Shown: positions 16,337 to 25,204 of the stretch, piece after piece
Position numbering within the stretch: position 1 is the stretch's first letter
How the letters are laid out: each line of letters opens with the position of its first letter
Assembly (NCBI RefSeq): GCF_025151215.1
Contig: NZ_CP102286.1
Coordinates: 2,108,001-2,172,000 of the forward strand
DNA length: 64,000 bases
Source of the DNA: Parabacteroides merdae ATCC 43184
Lineage (GTDB): Bacteria; Bacteroidota; Bacteroidia; Bacteroidales; Tannerellaceae
Direction of reading: 5' to 3'
Notes under the pieces: model-generated
What the model was told of the DNA's origin: nothing
What the model saw: only the letters and a program-made list of their open reading frames with translations
The model's database searches: none
Program-made: the position numbers and the translations under genes

Positions 16337-19300
16337 ATGGATAAAATTTTATTTATCAGGCAAAATCCAAAGGATTTTACCTGTGAGGAACATTATTCCT
16401 CTTTAAAAAGAATTTTCAAACACGGAATCAATCTTTTAGGACTTCTTTTACTGTTTTTGTTCGTCAACATTACCTTCGTTCATGCACAAGCAGTAAAACT
16501 GTCTCTGAATAAGCAGAATGCAACATATGAAGAGATTTTCAATGAGATAGAGGAAAAGACCGGATACAAATTCGTTTATAACACATCCGAGATCGACCGA
16601 AACGAAAGAACCTCTATCCAGGGAACAAGCATGGATCTAAACGAGTTGCTGCGAAACTTATTCCGCAGCAAAAGAAATATTTCTTTTCGTATATCGAATA
16701 AGCACATTGCCTTGTTCAAAGCACAGATCAAAACTATTTCCGGAACGGTCGTCGACACACAAGGAGAATCTGTCATCGGAGCTAACGTCTTAGTAAAAGG
16801 TAGCACAACCGGCACTATTACCGATGTCGACGGCAAATTCAGCCTGGAAGCAAGCGAGGGAGATATTTTGCAAATATCTTATATCGGCTACAACACGCAA
16901 GAAATCACAATTGACAGGAAATCCATATTAAAAGTGGTTTTGCAAGAAGATCAGCAAGCCTTGGAGGAAGTTGTCGTAATCGGCTACGGAGCTGTAAAGA
17001 AAAAAGACCTTACCGGGGCCATCGCCCAGGTAAAAGCCGATAAATATGCCACTCAGCAAAGTACGAACGTATTGGATATGCTGAATGGAACTGTTGCCGG
17101 TTTTAACTCTAACATCGGGACTTCTGCTTCCGGAGCTAGTGAAATGGAAATACGAGGTCCCGCTTCACTTTCAGCCAACAATTCACCCTTGATTGTATTG
17201 GACGGAGTCATCTTCAATGGTTCTATCAATGACATCAATCCATCGGATATCGAAACTATAGACGTATTGAAAGATGCCAGCTCTGCTGCTGTATACGGTT
17301 CACGGTCTGCCGCTGGTGTTGTAATCATCAATACCAAACAAGGCAAAGGGGAAAAAATGAGTATAAATTTTTCCGCACAACTGGGTTTAACAGATTTTAC
17401 CAACGAAATCAAACCGAATGATTTATCTGGATTCATCCAACGCAGACAAGATTTCCAACGCAGAATAAATCCAGACAAGCCAGAAGGATATTATAACAAT
17501 CCTAATCAGTTACCGGAAGGCATTGACGTAGATACTTGGCAAAATTACGATGCCTCATATCAGTCCGATCCAATTCTGACTTGGATGACACGTCTGAATT
17601 TGCGTGATATCGAACAACAAAACTATCTGAATGGGAATGCCTATGATTGGTATGGAGAAGCGACACGTCCTGGATTAAGGCAAAACTACAATGTCAACAT
17701 ATCCGGAGGCATTGGCAAAACTAAATATTACTGGTCATTAGGCTATACGGACAATCAAGGTTATATAAAGGGAGATGAGTATAAAACAATCCGTTCCCGA
17801 ATTAATGCAGATACCAAAGTTGCCGAATTTTTGACTGTGGGAATCAATGCTCAATTTAGCAACAAAGATGAGAGTAATGAAGCCATCAAATTATCGAATA
17901 TAAGCCGCCAGAGTCCTTTGGGACAACCTTATGATGAAAACGGAGAACTAAAATGGTATCCTCATGACGATTCAGGTATTGAACAAAACCCATTTCTTTT
18001 ATACAAAGAACGGGATAAATTCAATGTCACCCAAAATCTGTTTGCCACCATGTATGCCGACCTGAAACTGCCATTCGGTTTTAGTTACAAAGTTTCTTAT
18101 ATCAATCGCTATGATTGGCAAAAAAATTATTACTATGATCCGTCAAGCATCCCAAGTGGCAACAAAACAGGAGGCTTCGGGCAGCGTATCAATTATTCAC
18201 TTTACGAATGGCAAATAGACAACATCATTTCATGGAAAAAAACTTTTGGAGTTCATGATTTTTATGCAACATTCTTATATAATGCAGAAAAGAAACAAAC
18301 ATGGAAAGATACCGGTGAAAATGTAAATTTCACACCCAGTGAAGCATTAAGTTTCCATCAATTAGGGGCGGGAGGATCACCAACTATAAAAAACGAAGAT
18401 ACTTATTCGACCGGTACCGCAATAATGGGCCGTCTGAATTACACACTCATGAACCGCTATTTCCTAACTCTATCTATTCGTAGAGACGGGTATTCTGCCT
18501 TTGGTATGGAAAATCCTTACGCGACTTTTCCATCCGGAGCTTTAGCCTGGAATTTATCAGACGAATCGTTCTTCAATATCAAATGGATAAATAATCTCAA
18601 AGTCAGAGCCTCTTATGGAATAAACGGTAACCGGGATATAGGGATTTATGATGCATTGGCAAAACTTGAAACAAACAAATACCTGACTGGAAGCACATTA
18701 GTCTCAGGTATATACAGCAGTTCACTGGCGAACCAATATCTAAAATGGGAAAAGACTAAAGCTTTAAACTTAGGTCTGGACTTTTCCATCTTAAACAGCC
18801 GGTTAAATGGTTCGGTCGATTATTATAGCATGATTACAAATGACTTGTTGTTAAAACGCAGCCTACCGACAATTATTGGATACGACAATGTAATGTCTAA
18901 TATGGGAGAATTGCAAAACAAAGGGTTTGAAATGACTCTTAATAGCTACAATATCCAAAATAAGGATTTCAGTTGGAACTCGACATTAACGTTCTCATTT
19001 AATAGAAACAAGATCAAACATCTATATGGAGAAACAATCAACATTTTAGACGAAAATGGCAATGTTATCGGACAAAGAGAAGGTGATGATATCGACAATG
19101 GATGGTTTATCGGACAATCAATAGATCGGATATGGGATTACAAATTCCTTGGTATTTACCAGCTTGGAGAAGAAGAATTGGCTAAATCATTCGGGAAAGC
19201 TCCTGGCGATGTCAAATTATACGATCCTAATGGAGACGGTGTGTCTACTCAGGAAGATAAAGTATTTCAAGGTTATACAAAGCCACGCTTCCGTTTAGGG

Positions 19301-19723
19301 CTTCGAAATGACTTTACTCTTTTCAAAAACTTCCAGATTTCTTGTTTCATCCGTGCAGATTTAGGACATTGGAGAGCGAACAGTCTATTGAGCAACACAT
19401 CTAATGTCGAGGACAGAGCCAACAGTTATGCATTGCCTTACTGGACTCCGGAAAACCCGACAAACAAATATACACGGTTAAATACGGTAAACACACCTGG
19501 ATATAACATTTATGAAAAGAGTAGTTTTATACGTTTGCAAGACTTATCCATAGCATACAATATCCCGGAAAATATTCTCAAAAATCTGAAAGTAGGACAT
19601 TGTAAAGTATATTTGAGTGGACGTAACCTGCTAACTTTCACAAAATGGTCCGGTTGGGATCCTGAATCAGGAAACACTCCTATGCCACGAATTTTTACAT
19701 TTGGAATTGATGTCACATTATAA
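16337..19723 (+). CDS. SusC/RagA TonB-linked outer membrane transporter with STN domain
   Basis: Outer-membrane glycan importer of about 1128 residues. The start at 16337 (MDKILFIRQNPKDF) gives a signal segment ending FVHAQA; the upstream in-frame start at 16295 adds 14 non-conserved residues. Order of domains: STN signalling domain (LSLNKQNATYEEIFNEIEEKTGYKF), CarboxypepD_reg-like domain (ISGTVVDTQGESVIGANVLVKG), the LEEVVVIGYG motif before the plug, then a beta barrel ending in FTFGIDVTL. The STN domain marks it as a transducer that signals to the neighbouring FecR. The partner SusD gene follows 11 bases later. Confidence 0.95.
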   Translation: MDKILFIRQNPKDFTCEEHYSSLKRIFKHGINLLGLLLLFLFVNITFVHAQAVKLSLNKQNATYEEIFNEIEEKTGYKFVYNTSEIDRNERTSIQGTSMDLNELLRNLFRSKRNISFRISNKHIALFKAQIKTISGTVVDTQGESVIGANVLVKGSTTGTITDVDGKFSLEASEGDILQISYIGYNTQEITIDRKSILKVVLQEDQQALEEVVVIGYGAVKKKDLTGAIAQVKADKYATQQSTNVLDMLNGTVAGFNSNIGTSASGASEMEIRGPASLSANNSPLIVLDGVIFNGSINDINPSDIETIDVLKDASSAAVYGSRSAAGVVIINTKQGKGEKMSINFSAQLGLTDFTNEIKPNDLSGFIQRRQDFQRRINPDKPEGYYNNPNQLPEGIDVDTWQNYDASYQSDPILTWMTRLNLRDIEQQNYLNGNAYDWYGEATRPGLRQNYNVNISGGIGKTKYYWSLGYTDNQGYIKGDEYKTIRSRINADTKVAEFLTVGINAQFSNKDESNEAIKLSNISRQSPLGQPYDENGELKWYPHDDSGIEQNPFLLYKERDKFNVTQNLFATMYADLKLPFGFSYKVSYINRYDWQKNYYYDPSSIPSGNKTGGFGQRINYSLYEWQIDNIISWKKTFGVHDFYATFLYNAEKKQTWKDTGENVNFTPSEALSFHQLGAGGSPTIKNEDTYSTGTAIMGRLNYTLMNRYFLTLSIRRDGYSAFGMENPYATFPSGALAWNLSDESFFNIKWINNLKVRASYGINGNRDIGIYDALAKLETNKYLTGSTLVSGIYSSSLANQYLKWEKTKALNLGLDFSILNSRLNGSVDYYSMITNDLLLKRSLPTIIGYDNVMSNMGELQNKGFEMTLNSYNIQNKDFSWNSTLTFSFNRNKIKHLYGETINILDENGNVIGQREGDDIDNGWFIGQSIDRIWDYKFLGIYQLGEEELAKSFGKAPGDVKLYDPNGDGVSTQEDKVFQGYTKPRFRLGLRNDFTLFKNFQISCFIRADLGHWRANSLLSNTSNVEDRANSYALPYWTPENPTNKYTRLNTVNTPGYNIYEKSSFIRLQDLSIAYNIPENILKNLKVGHCKVYLSGRNLLTFTKWSGWDPESGNTPMPRIFTFGIDVTL

Positions 19724-19734
19724 ATAAACGAGTT

Positions 19735-21513
19735 ATGAAAAACTGGATAAAATATATCATTTGTGCGTCTCTGTTTACAACTGTTTCATGCGGAGACAAT
19801 TTCTTGGAGATAAAGCCCCTTTCTATCTTCACTCCGGAATCTATTTATACGGATAAAGCCGGATTTGACGGAATACTGGTTAACCTCCGCAAAAACTTAC
19901 GCCCCGATTTCTATGGCGAAGGAGGCGGCCTGGCATCTGAACTAATCGCCTCAGATATTGCAATCAGTGCCAATAAAGCAGCCAATGCCATACATAATTT
20001 TGATACTCAAGTATTACCGACAGGGACCGGTACAACCTATGACTTCCATGAGATCTGGACAAGAGGATATAACCAGATACGAAATGCGAATGTTATTCTG
20101 TCGCGTATCAACAATGGCAAATTCGACACAGAAGAAATCAAAAATGCAATTATTGCCGAAGCATATTTTCACAGAGCCTATTGGTATTATAGATTAGTCC
20201 ATTTATATGGAGATGTCCCCTTTTTAAACATAGAACATACGGCTCCTAAAATCGATTTCTATACACATTCAAGAAAAACGATACTTGCAAAAATAGAAGA
20301 AGATTTAGCATGGGCCGTCCAGTGGTTACCTAAAACAGTTGTTCCCGGAGCAGTATCTAAGGCTGCCGGCAACCATTTGCTTACAAAAATATATCTGTCT
20401 AATGGAAAATTCACAGAAGCTGTCGACGCCTCTTCTGCGGTCATTAACGACGGTATTCACTTTTTAATGACTGACCGCTTCGGGGTAGATGCTTCCGATC
20501 CTCAGTTTAATACGATCTGGGATCTCCATCAAAAAGACAATAAAAGCTCATCTTCAAATAAAGAAGGAATCCTTGTCGTACAGGAACGCTACGGATTTCC
20601 GGAAGCAGAAATAAGTGGAGGCACCCAGGCTATGCGTCGCTATGTTCCCTCTTGGTGGAATTCGTCCTACATGAAAGATCCCGACGGAAAAAGAGGAACT
20701 ATCGACACACAAGGAAACGAGTTTGTCATAAAAATAGGAAGAGGGGTCGGTTATGTCCGGCCTTGCAGTTATTACAATTATGAAATATGGAATAACTGTA
20801 ATAAGGACTTGAGACATGATAATCAAGTAAACTGGTTCTCTGTCGATAAATTCATTTACAACAATCCATCTTCCAAATATTTCGGACAACCCGTACAGAT
20901 ACAATACACAAATCCCAAAGACACCATCCATTGTTGGTATCCTTTCCCTTATTATAAGGTATATGTCGCAGATGAAGAAAGACCCGATCAGCCATACGGA
21001 GGACATTCGGACTGGTATTTATTCAGATTAGCCGAAACTTATCTTCTAAGGGCAGAAGCCTACTATTGGTTAAATCAAACAGATAAAGCCGCCGCAGATA
21101 TAAACTCGGTAAGAGTACGTGCAAAAGCCGATCCTATTGTTGCTTCACAAGTTTCAATAGAGTATATATTAGATGAGAGAGCCAGAGAACTTTTCGCAGA
21201 AGAATTCAGAAAAACGGAATTAACCAGAATCGCCTTTATCATGGCTGAAAAAGGGTTAAACGGCTATTCCTTAGAAAATTTCTCAGAAAAAAATTTCTGG
21301 TATGACCGGACTGTTGCTAAAAATGAATTTTACAAGGCAGGGGATATCTTATGGGGAACAAACGTATTCAAAATAAGTCCATTCCACGTCCTTTGGCCCA
21401 TCCCGGCAAATGCCATCGATAGCAACCAAGGAGGAACCATTAACCAGAATAAAGGTTATATCGGGTACGAAAAAAATATTCCTCCTTTAACAGTCATAGA
21501 CGATCAACAATAA
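19735..21513 (+). CDS. SusD/RagB nutrient-binding lipoprotein
   Basis: Surface lipoprotein of 592 residues that caps the SusC barrel and binds the glycan. The lipobox is TVSCGDNFLEIKPLS (Cys20). SusD-like TPR helices are seen in FHEIWTRGYNQIRNANVILSRI and AEAYFHRAYWYYRLVHLYGDVPFL, and the typical C-terminal motifs are LFRLAETYLLRAEAYYWLNQTDKAAADINSVRVRA and ILDERARELFAEEFRKTELTRI. It is closely related to the SusD at 29872 (shared PFL...PK.DFY.H.R..IL and SKAA segments), so both bind similar ligands or share recent ancestry. A terminator follows directly. Confidence 0.95.
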   Translation: MKNWIKYIICASLFTTVSCGDNFLEIKPLSIFTPESIYTDKAGFDGILVNLRKNLRPDFYGEGGGLASELIASDIAISANKAANAIHNFDTQVLPTGTGTTYDFHEIWTRGYNQIRNANVILSRINNGKFDTEEIKNAIIAEAYFHRAYWYYRLVHLYGDVPFLNIEHTAPKIDFYTHSRKTILAKIEEDLAWAVQWLPKTVVPGAVSKAAGNHLLTKIYLSNGKFTEAVDASSAVINDGIHFLMTDRFGVDASDPQFNTIWDLHQKDNKSSSSNKEGILVVQERYGFPEAEISGGTQAMRRYVPSWWNSSYMKDPDGKRGTIDTQGNEFVIKIGRGVGYVRPCSYYNYEIWNNCNKDLRHDNQVNWFSVDKFIYNNPSSKYFGQPVQIQYTNPKDTIHCWYPFPYYKVYVADEERPDQPYGGHSDWYLFRLAETYLLRAEAYYWLNQTDKAAADINSVRVRAKADPIVASQVSIEYILDERARELFAEEFRKTELTRIAFIMAEKGLNGYSLENFSEKNFWYDRTVAKNEFYKAGDILWGTNVFKISPFHVLWPIPANAIDSNQGGTINQNKGYIGYEKNIPPLTVIDDQQ

Positions 21514-21519
21514 TTTCTA

Positions 21520-21549
21520 AACCTACCGGCTATTATCGACCGGTAGGTT
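21520..21549 (+). terminator. Terminator after SusD
   Basis: AACCTACCGG (21520-21529) pairs with CCGGTAGGTT (21540-21549), then an AT-rich run. It may attenuate rather than stop transcription into the sulfatase gene. Confidence 0.7.
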
Positions 21550-21556
21550 ATATTTG
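21549..21556 (+). promoter_or_regulatory. -7 box for the sulfatase gene
   Basis: TATATTTG matches TAnnTTTG, starts at the foot of the terminator hairpin, and lies 34 bases before the sulfatase ATG. The sulfatase may thus have its own basal promoter. Confidence 0.4.
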
Positions 21557-21590
21557 TAAATCATTTGTATTCACATTCAATTTAGATATC

Positions 21591-23063
21591 ATGAAAAAGA
21601 ATTATCCTTTGCTATCAATCTGTTTGCTGGCATTACCTTTTCAAGGCTATGCACAAAAAAAGGCAAATGAGACGAAGCCCAATATACTTTTTATATGTGT
21701 AGATGACCTTCGCCGTGAATTAGGAGCTTATGGGTCTGTTGTAAAAACCCCGAACATCGACCGGCTGGCATCACAAGGCAGTTTATTTTTCCAACATTAT
21801 GTACAAGTCCCGACAAGCGGAGCGTCACGAGCTAGCATGTTGACTGGACATTTTCCTAAAGATAAATCAGACCTCTCCAACGAAGCATGCCGGACAAGGC
21901 TATCAGATAAACCGGAAGGAGAAATCCCGGAAACTATGTTCCACCATTTACGAAGAAATGGCTATTATACTGTCGGCATCGGAAAGATAAGCCACTATGT
22001 CGACGGCTGCCTGTATGGCTATGAAGCTCCGAAAACCGAAAAACCGGAACTACCTTATAGTTGGGATGAAATGCTTTTCGATGCCGGAAAATGGGGAAAC
22101 GGTTGGAATGCCTTTTTCGGATATGCAGATGGAAGTAACCGGCAAAGTCGCAAAAAACAAGTGAAACCATACGAATGTGCGGATGTCGCCGATGAAGGTT
22201 ATCCGGACGGGCTAACGGCAAATCTGGCAGTCAAAAAGCTAAACGAGCTAACAGCTAAAAATGAGCCATTCTGTTTGGCTGTCGGTTTTTTCAAGCCTCA
22301 TTTACCTTTCACATCTCCTAAAAAATATTGGGATATGTATGATGAAGCCTCCATCCCCATTTCACCTATGCCCGACATTCCGGAAGGATGCGATCCGGTC
22401 AGCCTGCATGAAAGCGCGGAGTTCAAGAGCTATCAATCAGGAGACGAAATGCCTTCCATAAAAAATAGAGTTTCTGACGAATATGCACGCAAACTCCGTC
22501 ACGCCTATTTCGCTTGCGTAAGTTATATGGACGCTCAAGTTGGAAAAGTGTTGGATGCCCTTGAAGCCAGCGGAAAAATGGATAACACGATTATTATTTT
22601 ATGGGGAGATCATGGATGGCACTTAGGAGATCTGCGTGTTTGGGGAAAACATACACTACATGAAACTTCTCTGAGCAGCGCACTCGTAATAAAAGCTCCC
22701 CAGTGTAAACCAGGGATTAAAAATAACAGGATTGTCAGTTCTATCGATATTTATCCGACTCTTATGGAACTTTGCAAAATCTCCTTACCCAAAGGACTGG
22801 ACGGACATAGTTTTGCAACCTTGCTCAACAATCCTGATAATCCCAAATGGACAGACGCCGCTTACAGCTACTATCGGAATTGTATAACCCTCCGGACTCC
22901 AGAATACCGTCTTACTCGTTATAATAAAAAAGGAGAAACGATCACCGAACTTTATCAATACGGACCGGACCGCATCGAGCGTAAAAATATAGCGCAAGAG
23001 AACCCCCACATTGTAAAAAAGTTACTGCCTCTTTGGGAGAAGGGTGTCAGATTTGATTATTAG
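21591..23063 (+). CDS. Serine-type sulfatase (S1 family)
   Basis: Exported sulfatase of 490 residues with signal peptide to GYAQ (residue 22). Metal ligands are VDD (Asp38, Asp39) near the start and WGDHGWHLGD later. The active-site signature is S76-G-A-S-R80 followed by ASMLTG, that is (C/S)-x-(P/A)-x-R with serine rather than cysteine. Such enzymes need a radical-SAM sulfatase-maturating enzyme (anSME) to turn the serine into formylglycine. The architecture resembles iduronate-2-sulfatase-like members. It lies just after SusC/SusD, which suggests a locus for a sulfated host glycan such as mucin or glycosaminoglycan. The exact sugar is not readable. Confidence 0.92.
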   Translation: MKKNYPLLSICLLALPFQGYAQKKANETKPNILFICVDDLRRELGAYGSVVKTPNIDRLASQGSLFFQHYVQVPTSGASRASMLTGHFPKDKSDLSNEACRTRLSDKPEGEIPETMFHHLRRNGYYTVGIGKISHYVDGCLYGYEAPKTEKPELPYSWDEMLFDAGKWGNGWNAFFGYADGSNRQSRKKQVKPYECADVADEGYPDGLTANLAVKKLNELTAKNEPFCLAVGFFKPHLPFTSPKKYWDMYDEASIPISPMPDIPEGCDPVSLHESAEFKSYQSGDEMPSIKNRVSDEYARKLRHAYFACVSYMDAQVGKVLDALEASGKMDNTIIILWGDHGWHLGDLRVWGKHTLHETSLSSALVIKAPQCKPGIKNNRIVSSIDIYPTLMELCKISLPKGLDGHSFATLLNNPDNPKWTDAAYSYYRNCITLRTPEYRLTRYNKKGETITELYQYGPDRIERKNIAQENPHIVKKLLPLWEKGVRFDY

Positions 23064-23075
23064 CAGAATACCAAA

Positions 23076-23116
23076 AGAGAGTATGTGCCCAATTGTACTT
23101 CCGGCACATACTCTCT
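23076..23116. terminator. Bidirectional terminator between sulfatase and oxidoreductase genes
   Basis: AGAGAGTATGTGCC (23076-23089) pairs perfectly with GGCACATACTCTCT (23103-23116). It serves two convergent genes. Confidence 0.85.
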
Positions 23117-23138
23117 CTTCCATTTCATCTCAATACAT

Positions 23139-24539
23139 TTATTTTGTCTTCGCTTTCGCCATATCCAGCGCCGAGGTCGTCGTGTAATACTTAGCCAGCA
23201 TATTAGGTACTTCCCAATCCGGCAGTTTGCCTTCCTTCAGATAGTCAAGGAAATGTTCCGTCACTTGGCCGAAATGAGCTTCATGGCCTACACGGTATTT
23301 TGCGGGGATTTCGACTTGCCATACGCCATCGCCCACCTTATTCAATGCCACACCAGGATATTCGGCTGAAACCTTTTCCATAGAAGCGGTCAGGTCCTTT
23401 TCGTAAGCGGCCAGATCCACACCTTTCACTGCTTCGACAAACAGTTCAGGCTGATAGTTCTGTTCCTTGCCCTGGCGGATGACCAGGTCGGCCTTGCTAC
23501 CCTTCATGACGGAGAAGTGGGTATCACCGCCACCTTTGGGGAAGGTATAATTCCAGATCACCGAAACCTTGGCTGTCACACCTTTGATCTTATAAACGAT
23601 ATCACCGTTGCAATAGACTTTCAATGTATCGTTTTCGACATCTTTCTTCAAGAAATCGGGATAAGCATCCGTCCCTGTCACCTGTTTGAACTCTTCCGGG
23701 CTGATAGAGGTAGTCCAGCGGTTGGCATCTATCAGTTCGATATCTTTCCTATAGTCGATGATCTGATCCGGGAAGGCTTCCCACTGCACCAGGTCGACCA
23801 GGTGAGTCGTCACATCCACAATACCTTCGCCCTGCTGGTTTACATCCAGATACCATACCGGACGCGTCAACGGCTTGTTGTCGACCAGCTTAAACAGATG
23901 GTGCACACTCTCTTTCACGATAGCCGGTTCTTCGGGAGAACCCTTCAACTGCTCGCCATAAACAGCCGGGATAGTAGAAAGCTCGCGCTGCAACATCGTA
24001 GTGATCTCATTCCGTTCGGTCATGATGTCATACAGCATGATGTTTTTCTGTTTGGCGATAGCGAAACATTCCTCCAGCAATTTAAAGCTCTGGCTGTTGA
24101 TCGCCATCGGTTTGTCGGAAAGCACATTGATACCCGCCTCAAGCGTCTTCTTGATATATTCGGTCTTCTTGCCGTTGTTTCCTGCCTGGATCATCACGTT
24201 CCCCTTCTTCTCGGCCAACATTTTTTCCAGGTAATCATCTCCCGTATAAACGATTTCATTCCAAGCCGTCGGATTCTCCGCACGTGTGTTGAATCCCTGT
24301 ATACGTTTCAAGTGCTCGTCCACGTCGAAACCGGTGGGTGCGTACACATAAACATCTTTAGAAACTTGCGGATAAGACACTTTCTGCACTAATGCGGCAT
24401 GGAAATGTCCGGGATCGAGCGTGATCAACTTCACTTCTCCCGGTGCGCCGGTAAAGCCTTCGGCCGCCTTCTCCTGCTTTGTGTTGCAAGAAGCTCCGAC
24501 CAACAAGGCCGCCATAGAAAATACAAGATAGTTTTTCAT
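23139..24539 (-). CDS. Gfo/Idh/MocA family oxidoreductase, lipoprotein
   Basis: Protein of 466 residues with a lipoprotein signal (LLVGASCNTK, Cys18). The N-terminal Rossmann-like domain (KLITLDPGHFHAALVQ, ...YVYAPTGFDVDEHLKRIQGF) contains the catalytic-type segment INVLSDKPMAINSQSF, an EKP-like motif with Asp in place of Glu. A substrate-binding alpha/beta domain and a C-terminal oxidoreductase domain follow. Family members oxidise sugars or glycosides with NAD(P). An exported lipoprotein form is typical of Bacteroidetes and often lies beside glycan loci. It is convergent with the sulfatase and has its own promoter, so it may not belong to the same regulon. Confidence 0.88.
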   Translation of the reverse strand: MKNYLVFSMAALLVGASCNTKQEKAAEGFTGAPGEVKLITLDPGHFHAALVQKVSYPQVSKDVYVYAPTGFDVDEHLKRIQGFNTRAENPTAWNEIVYTGDDYLEKMLAEKKGNVMIQAGNNGKKTEYIKKTLEAGINVLSDKPMAINSQSFKLLEECFAIAKQKNIMLYDIMTERNEITTMLQRELSTIPAVYGEQLKGSPEEPAIVKESVHHLFKLVDNKPLTRPVWYLDVNQQGEGIVDVTTHLVDLVQWEAFPDQIIDYRKDIELIDANRWTTSISPEEFKQVTGTDAYPDFLKKDVENDTLKVYCNGDIVYKIKGVTAKVSVIWNYTFPKGGGDTHFSVMKGSKADLVIRQGKEQNYQPELFVEAVKGVDLAAYEKDLTASMEKVSAEYPGVALNKVGDGVWQVEIPAKYRVGHEAHFGQVTEHFLDYLKEGKLPDWEVPNMLAKYYTTTSALDMAKAKTK

Positions 24540-24591
24540 ACTATTATAATTAAATTATTGATAAGCATTTACATTAGACTGTTTGCGACCA

Positions 24592-24599
24592 CAAAGATA
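24592..24599 (-). promoter_or_regulatory. -7 box for the oxidoreductase gene
   Basis: TATCTTTG on the minus strand matches TAnnTTTG, 52 bases before the ATG at 24539. Confidence 0.5.
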
Positions 24600-24740
24600 A
24601 TATAAAAACAAAATCATCTCTATGACTTCGCTATAAAACAAGAAGATTTTATTCGACAATCACAGCTACCGGATTACTTTCGTCCACATGACTGCCAAGC
24701 TCCTCCACCGAAATTTCTCCTGGCTGCCCGAATGTTTGCC

Positions 24741-25024
24741 CTATATCTTATCATCAAGCTTTTCCCCCTTTTCCCTCTCCCGTATGTACAGCTCCACCGC
24801 CTCATGTGCCAGGCGGCGGAACTCTTCTTCGCCGGCAAGGTCGTAAAGGAGGGCGACGAGGCGGGCGTAATAGCTCAGACGGAGGTCGCCCCTTTTTTAA
24901 TCGCACCGTAGCTGCGGCTGCCGGCAGAGAGTTCGCTTTTGTAAAGACGCACGGTTATCCGGAAACGTCTCATCTGCTTTTCGACGAAAAGCCCCAACAG
25001 AGGGAACATAAATGTCGTTTTCAT
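24741..25024 (-). pseudogene. Frameshifted small gene upstream of virE
   Basis: From ATG at 25024 the frame reads MKTTFMFPLLGLFVEKQ and on to SRSYGAIKKGATSV, then a TGA at 24875-24877 (49 residues). If the frame is moved back by one base at the AAAAAAGGGG run (about 24890-24898), it continues with a clearly protein-like sequence (DLRLSYYARLVALLYDL, then EEFRRLAHEAVELYIRERE) to a TAG at 24741. The joined product would be about 94 residues. It may be a true pseudogene, a sequence error in the homopolymer, or a frame kept by slippage. I do not recognise the family. It is divergent from virE, in the same GC-rich cassette. Confidence 0.55.
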
Positions 25025-25204
25025 GTTATAAATATTTAATTATTAATATAAATATTAATATTCATTCATAATGAGCCCGGCATGGCGGGGACAACATGAA
25101 TGGATAAATGCGTAAACTTGTCAAAAGTTTCAGAGGATGCTTCGGACGCTTCGCCCCCCGAACGGCACATCTGAACATTGAACAAATTTAATAAAACATT
25201 TTAC

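Noticed and set aside
24885..24900. Programmed -1 ribosomal frameshift site at A6G4
   Set aside because: The zero frame reads ATT AAA AAA GGG, which does not place an A-AAA-AAG heptamer in the needed phase, and no clear downstream stimulator was found. Kept only as a broken or slippage-prone gene.
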